Positions 60,504-64,000 of a DNA stretch of 64,000 bases are shown piece by piece. Numbering within the stretch: the stretch's first letter is position 1; each line of letters begins with the position of its first letter. This stretch comes from Prevotella sp. oral taxon 376 (GTDB lineage Bacteria > Bacteroidota > Bacteroidia > Bacteroidales > Bacteroidaceae). A program made the translations under genes and the position numbers. The stretch is from NCBI RefSeq assembly GCF_003043945.1, contig NZ_PYXG01000001.1, forward strand, positions 1,662,501 through 1,726,500, written 5' to 3'. The notes under the pieces are model-generated. The model was not told where the DNA came from and searched no databases. It saw only the letters and a list, made by a program, of their open reading frames with translations.

Positions 60504-62951
60504 TTAAACGATATTGATAGTATGATTATCTGCTGTCGTTAGTATAGAAGTTATGGCCTTAGGCATTATTGTTTCTCCATTATTTACCAAGGCACCATCA
60601 TGATACACTTTAAGTGCCACGACATGATCCACATAAGGCAACTCTGTTATAAACATCAAAAGTTTCGATTCATGGAGCTTACGCCCGAAAGAAATCTGCT
60701 CCGTCGACGAAACCCAAGGAGCCAAATAATGTATTAATTGCTGATTAAGGAGTGAAGAATAATGGTTTTTGTCGGAATAACCTTGACGCAGACATAAAGT
60801 ACAACTAACTTTAATTTCTTCATACAAAGGAGCTTCTACATGGACATTAACTTGTGTAGAACTGCATGCTTCAATATATTTTTTAATATCTAATAATAAA
60901 GCGGCTTCAACTTCCGGTTTATTATTAAGTGGTAAAGCGGCATCATTTTTTTTAGGGACAACAACTAAAAGCACATTGCCAGGGCATTCCTTATGCTGAC
61001 CATTGAAAGCGGGGAAACAGCGTACTACGGATATTTGTGGAAAGCGTTCGAGCACCAATCGCTCATAATCCCAAGGTGTCCACGCTCTACCTTTATGCCG
61101 AAGTTTTTCACTTACCCTACATATATATTGTTCTCTTGTTTCATCGTAGATACCTTGCTTGCCAACATAGGGTTGATACACTTTTTTAATTCCAGCGACT
61201 TGTGTAACAAGCTTTGAAATGGTATTGGCTTTCAATGCCACCCCGACTTGTGCAGAGCTTTCTGAATTTGTATCAAAAGAAAGTTCTGCAACTTGAGTAC
61301 AAATACTTTCTATAACCGTAGGCTCATAAGAGCTTGAGAGAACGGCACGAATCCATTTAATATTTGGTTTGCTTATATTTAAGTTCACAATACCTGTTTG
61401 CCGCAATCCTTCTGTCGTATCTTTTAATAAATGATAAGGGCTGAATTTTTGCCAACAATTATCGCAGAAGAAAGACCATTGTACTACATGTGCATCACTT
61501 TTCTTGAAAGCATTTAATAAAAAATAAATACTGAGAATGCAAGGTAAATTGTTGCCTTCCAATTCTATAATAAGAGCCTGACTCTCTGAACTGTCTTGAA
61601 ACGAAGATAAAGAGGTCTCTGTTAGTTCTTTTGAAATTGAAGAAGTTACATATGTTCTAAATGCAATATCCTTACAATTATAGTCTACTGATATAGGTTC
61701 ATCCAGTCTAATTATATCTCTTCGTTTTGGTTGTATCTCGCTTTTCTTCAATACGAAATTAACCATTTCTCTCGTGTAAGCATCTTGATCATAGTCTTTA
61801 CTGTTCAATGTTAACCTTTTCTTATCACCAGAGAGAATATAAACGGAATTATCTAATTTTATATGCACATTTTTTATCGAGCATGCGGACAGAGGAGGTA
61901 TAAGTTGCAGTTTATCGCCCTTATGGCATTTAGTTCCAAAAGGCATAACTCCTACTTCGTTCTGTAAGATGCCCATAGCATTTTTTATAATAATGTCTTT
62001 AGAGCCTTTCACCTCAATACTGATTACAACCTTCTTTTTAATAAAGGCTTCTAATGTATCGATACAAGCACTCGTAATTTTTAATACTGGTACGGAACAG
62101 CCAGTGCATGCAGTACCATGCGTCTTACTATTATAGGCAACAAATGCAGGTTTGGTTTCATCTATCGTTACTTTATTACCTTGCGGGAAGATCTCTTCCG
62201 ACCATCCTGTTTCTGTAGTGTATTCTATACCAAATTTGCCTATATACTCATTGCCAAAGGAAATAATACGAACCCCATCTTTAAGTAAGAAAGCTGCTGA
62301 CGATATATAAATACTATAATTTTCTTCTCCCCCTATTGAACCATTCTCACCTAAGCGTTTGATAGTAGAACCATTACTCCACCATATTTTAGAAATAGCA
62401 GTATGGGTCAAGGTAACATCATCCATCGATTTATACATAATAGGACGAGAGTTCGCGTCTTTTCCCGCATCAAATAATGTCCCTTTAGGTAGGAATACGC
62501 TCTGGACATTCTTTCTCAAGGTGAAGAATACAGGGACTGTACCATAAGTTCCTTTGCGGGGTAGGAAGTTCAATATCTGCTTATAGTAGAATTCCATGTG
62601 TTTCTCGGTCAGACTATTTAGATTTTTTTGTTCTATCGCAAATAGTTTTAAGAAAGCCAACATCAGTGCAAAGTGTGGTTTTATATTTCCACGATTCATC
62701 TGCAGTTCTAATTCTTTCACATTTACTTGCTCCCCATCGTAGAACTCTTGAAAAAACTCTATCCATGTTCCGGCCTTATGGCCTTCATCATCGTAAAAAT
62801 TAACTTGATGGGCAAAATTGGCAACTTGTTTAATGAGATCACTAAAGTCGCGCTCGTCTATGCGGATATAGTCTGAGGCAAGTGCCAAAGGGAATCGATC
62901 CGTCTGGAATGTTCCACTATGAGTACTGATATAATTCTCTACAATTGCCAT
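60504..62951 (-). CDS. eCIS baseplate J-like protein (Afp11-like)
   Basis: An 815-residue baseplate component. The C-terminal third shows the baseplate-J pattern: RAWTPWDYERLVLERFPQIS followed by VRCFPAFNGQ, VNVHVEAPLYEEIKVSCTLC and the end LPYVDHVVALKVY. The N-terminal two thirds are beta-rich and not assigned. It forms the wedge with the Afp12-like protein. Spacing to its neighbours is 9 and 2 nt. Confidence 0.85.
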   Translation of the reverse strand: MAIVENYISTHSGTFQTDRFPLALASDYIRIDERDFSDLIKQVANFAHQVNFYDDEGHKAGTWIEFFQEFYDGEQVNVKELELQMNRGNIKPHFALMLAFLKLFAIEQKNLNSLTEKHMEFYYKQILNFLPRKGTYGTVPVFFTLRKNVQSVFLPKGTLFDAGKDANSRPIMYKSMDDVTLTHTAISKIWWSNGSTIKRLGENGSIGGEENYSIYISSAAFLLKDGVRIISFGNEYIGKFGIEYTTETGWSEEIFPQGNKVTIDETKPAFVAYNSKTHGTACTGCSVPVLKITSACIDTLEAFIKKKVVISIEVKGSKDIIIKNAMGILQNEVGVMPFGTKCHKGDKLQLIPPLSACSIKNVHIKLDNSVYILSGDKKRLTLNSKDYDQDAYTREMVNFVLKKSEIQPKRRDIIRLDEPISVDYNCKDIAFRTYVTSSISKELTETSLSSFQDSSESQALIIELEGNNLPCILSIYFLLNAFKKSDAHVVQWSFFCDNCWQKFSPYHLLKDTTEGLRQTGIVNLNISKPNIKWIRAVLSSSYEPTVIESICTQVAELSFDTNSESSAQVGVALKANTISKLVTQVAGIKKVYQPYVGKQGIYDETREQYICRVSEKLRHKGRAWTPWDYERLVLERFPQISVVRCFPAFNGQHKECPGNVLLVVVPKKNDAALPLNNKPEVEAALLLDIKKYIEACSSTQVNVHVEAPLYEEIKVSCTLCLRQGYSDKNHYSSLLNQQLIHYLAPWVSSTEQISFGRKLHESKLLMFITELPYVDHVVALKVYHDGALVNNGETIMPKAITSILTTADNHTINIV

Positions 62952-62960
62952 GATATGTTA

Positions 62961-63350
62961 TTATTCAAAGTTAAAGGGATACACCATATTATATTCATTT
63001 CCTGTTTCTAAAATAGTGTATGCGATTGTCAACATGAGCTTTCCATTAAGAATCTCTGAACTATTGATTGATAACGAATCAAGCGATATTCTCGGCTCGA
63101 ATTCTGTAATAATCTCCCTAAAAAGTTTCTCAAGACGCTTGATGCGCATTGTATCGGTGCCAAGGAATTGATAATCTTCTATATTGCAGCCATATTGAGG
63201 GTGGAAAAGTCGCTCTTGCTGCTTTGTATGGAATAGTATCATCAAACTTTGCTCTATTTCCTCCTGATCGGATTCTGTAAGCGCAACTGTATTGCTTATC
63301 TTGCTAAATCGAGGTGGAAAGGCCCATCCTCTTCCAACTGTTTCTTCCAT
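62961..63350 (-). CDS. eCIS baseplate protein, GPW/gp25 family (Afp9-like)
   Basis: A 129-residue gp25-like protein. Family segments: GRGWAFPPRFSK, EEIEQSLMILFHTKQQERLF, HPQYGCNIEDYQF and the end ILETGNEYNMVYPFNFE. In phage T4 the homologue links wedges to sheath at the start of sheath assembly. It starts 3 nt after the PAAR stop. Confidence 0.92.
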   Translation of the reverse strand: MEETVGRGWAFPPRFSKISNTVALTESDQEEIEQSLMILFHTKQQERLFHPQYGCNIEDYQFLGTDTMRIKRLEKLFREIITEFEPRISLDSLSINSSEILNGKLMLTIAYTILETGNEYNMVYPFNFE

Positions 63351-63353
63351 AAT

Positions 63354-63632
63354 TTATTTCCCTATAATAACGGTAGGACATCCTGCGATTGGCATGGCTC
63401 CACATCCCGCTGTACTGGTTGTTGTTAATGCGGGCCTACCACCTATCAACACCGTGGCGCTCCCCACGAGGAATGGTGAAGCCGGTAAATGCGTCGGTGC
63501 AACGATTGCACAGGTATGCAAATCACCTACGACTGCCGCAGGCATTCCACCAATCAGCACACTTGCGACTCCGGGGCCTGTAACAACGCCTCCATGATTT
63601 GTTATATCACCTATTCTCACTGCAGCTGCCAT
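63354..63632 (-). CDS. eCIS PAAR-like spike tip (Afp10-like)
   Basis: A 92-residue protein with the PAAR pattern: AVRIGDITNHGGVV, ASVLIGGMPAAVVGDLHTCA and ATVLIGGRPALTTTSTAGCG. His and Cys residues at the apex usually hold a metal ion. It sharpens the spike and can carry effectors; no extension domain is present. It lies 11 nt after the spike gene. Confidence 0.93.
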   Translation of the reverse strand: MAAAVRIGDITNHGGVVTGPGVASVLIGGMPAAVVGDLHTCAIVAPTHLPASPFLVGSATVLIGGRPALTTTSTAGCGAMPIAGCPTVIIGK

Positions 63633-63643
63633 CTTTCCAAGTA

Positions 63644-64000
63644 TTAATTGATTTGTACTATTGCACCTTTCACAATGGTATTTCCGGATGCAGACAACTC
63701 ACAGGCTGCCGTTCCTTGTAATTTCAATTGTGAATTTGCCTTTATATTCACATTACTACCTTCAATGGATATCCCCTGGCTTGCCTTCAGGTTTATGGCT
63801 TGGTTCGTTTCCATGGATATGCCATTACTATCTAAAGATATTTTGTTGCCATTTTGATCTTGAATATAGATTCCACCATCTGCGTCACTAAGTGTAATAC
63901 GATTATTGCCCGGTGTATCCAGTGTCAATACTTTTTGATCATCATCAAATAGAATCTTTAGCTTTTCTCGACTGATAATCCCCTTTTGATGATTGCTATC
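63644..64000 (-). CDS. eCIS spike protein (VgrG/Afp8-like), C-terminal part
   Basis: Only the last 118 codons lie in the window. The reading frame is open to the edge and reads HQKGIISREKLKILFDDDQK before TLDTPGNNRITLSDADGGIY. This Gly-rich beta-helix, with repeats of the type G-x-S-[IM]-x-x-[NS], is the gp5 C-terminal-like needle of VgrG and eCIS spike proteins. The upstream part, with the OB-fold, is outside. The promoter of the baseplate operon is also outside. Confidence 0.88.
   Translation of the reverse strand, partial: DSNHQKGIISREKLKILFDDDQKVLTLDTPGNNRITLSDADGGIYIQDQNGNKISLDSNGISMETNQAINLKASQGISIEGSNVNIKANSQLKLQGTAACELSASGNTIVKGAIVQIN

Overview
The window looks like chromosome from a GC-rich member of the Bacteroidales, most likely a Prevotella-type oral or gut anaerobe. 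Reasons: at least ten promoters of the Bacteroidetes form (TTG, 20 nt, TAnnTTTG); a BspA-like leucine-rich repeat protein, a fimbrillin-family lipoprotein, a smalltalk protein, a Bacteroidales HU-like protein and DUF5020, DUF4492 and DUF2023 proteins; and a secreted protease with a type IX-like tail. I see no tRNA, rRNA, CRISPR array or complete insertion sequence.

Layout. 0-10.6 kb: 5' end of aroC with slyD, a subtilisin-like protease, flavodoxin plus DUF2023, a DUF3791/DUF3990 cassette flanked by a 224-bp direct duplication, an M48 lipoprotein, a MaoC hydratase, an OmpA protein and an acyl-ACP thioesterase. 10.7-26 kb: mostly housekeeping: recJ-recQ, two peptidases, patatin, trmD-DUF805, a DUF5020 porin-like protein, murQ-B3/4-ligase, pantothenate kinase and an M28 peptidase. 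27-36 kb: cell-surface genes: a lipoprotein, a BspA-like protein whose long leader holds an (AC)28 tract, and a TonB-dependent receptor, then a LysR regulator. 37-47 kb: a YidE/AspT-type transporter, HU and smalltalk, gene fragments, a small AT-rich island and a fimbrillin operon. 47.6-51.8 kb: the cytochrome bd operon (DUF4492-cydA-cydB) and an SMR exporter. 52-64 kb: an AT-rich extracellular contractile injection system (eCIS) locus that runs off the right end. It has tape-measure and ATPase genes on the plus strand, converging with a spike-PAAR-gp25-baseplate operon on the minus strand.

Two structures deserve attention. First, nine intergenic arrays (44 units counted by eye) share one design: a 17-bp near-palindromic core plus a 5-bp spacer, repeating every 22 bp. 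Their core sequences differ, and none lies in the eCIS region. Second, the eCIS tape-measure gene contains five identical in-frame 66-bp units (22 residues each), a likely hot spot for length change in a protein family tied to tail length.

The housekeeping genes form short operons with tight or overlapping junctions. The surface genes are single units with their own promoters. The eCIS genes form two convergent operons separated by a terminator; sheath, tube and effector genes are not in the window and would be expected to the right.
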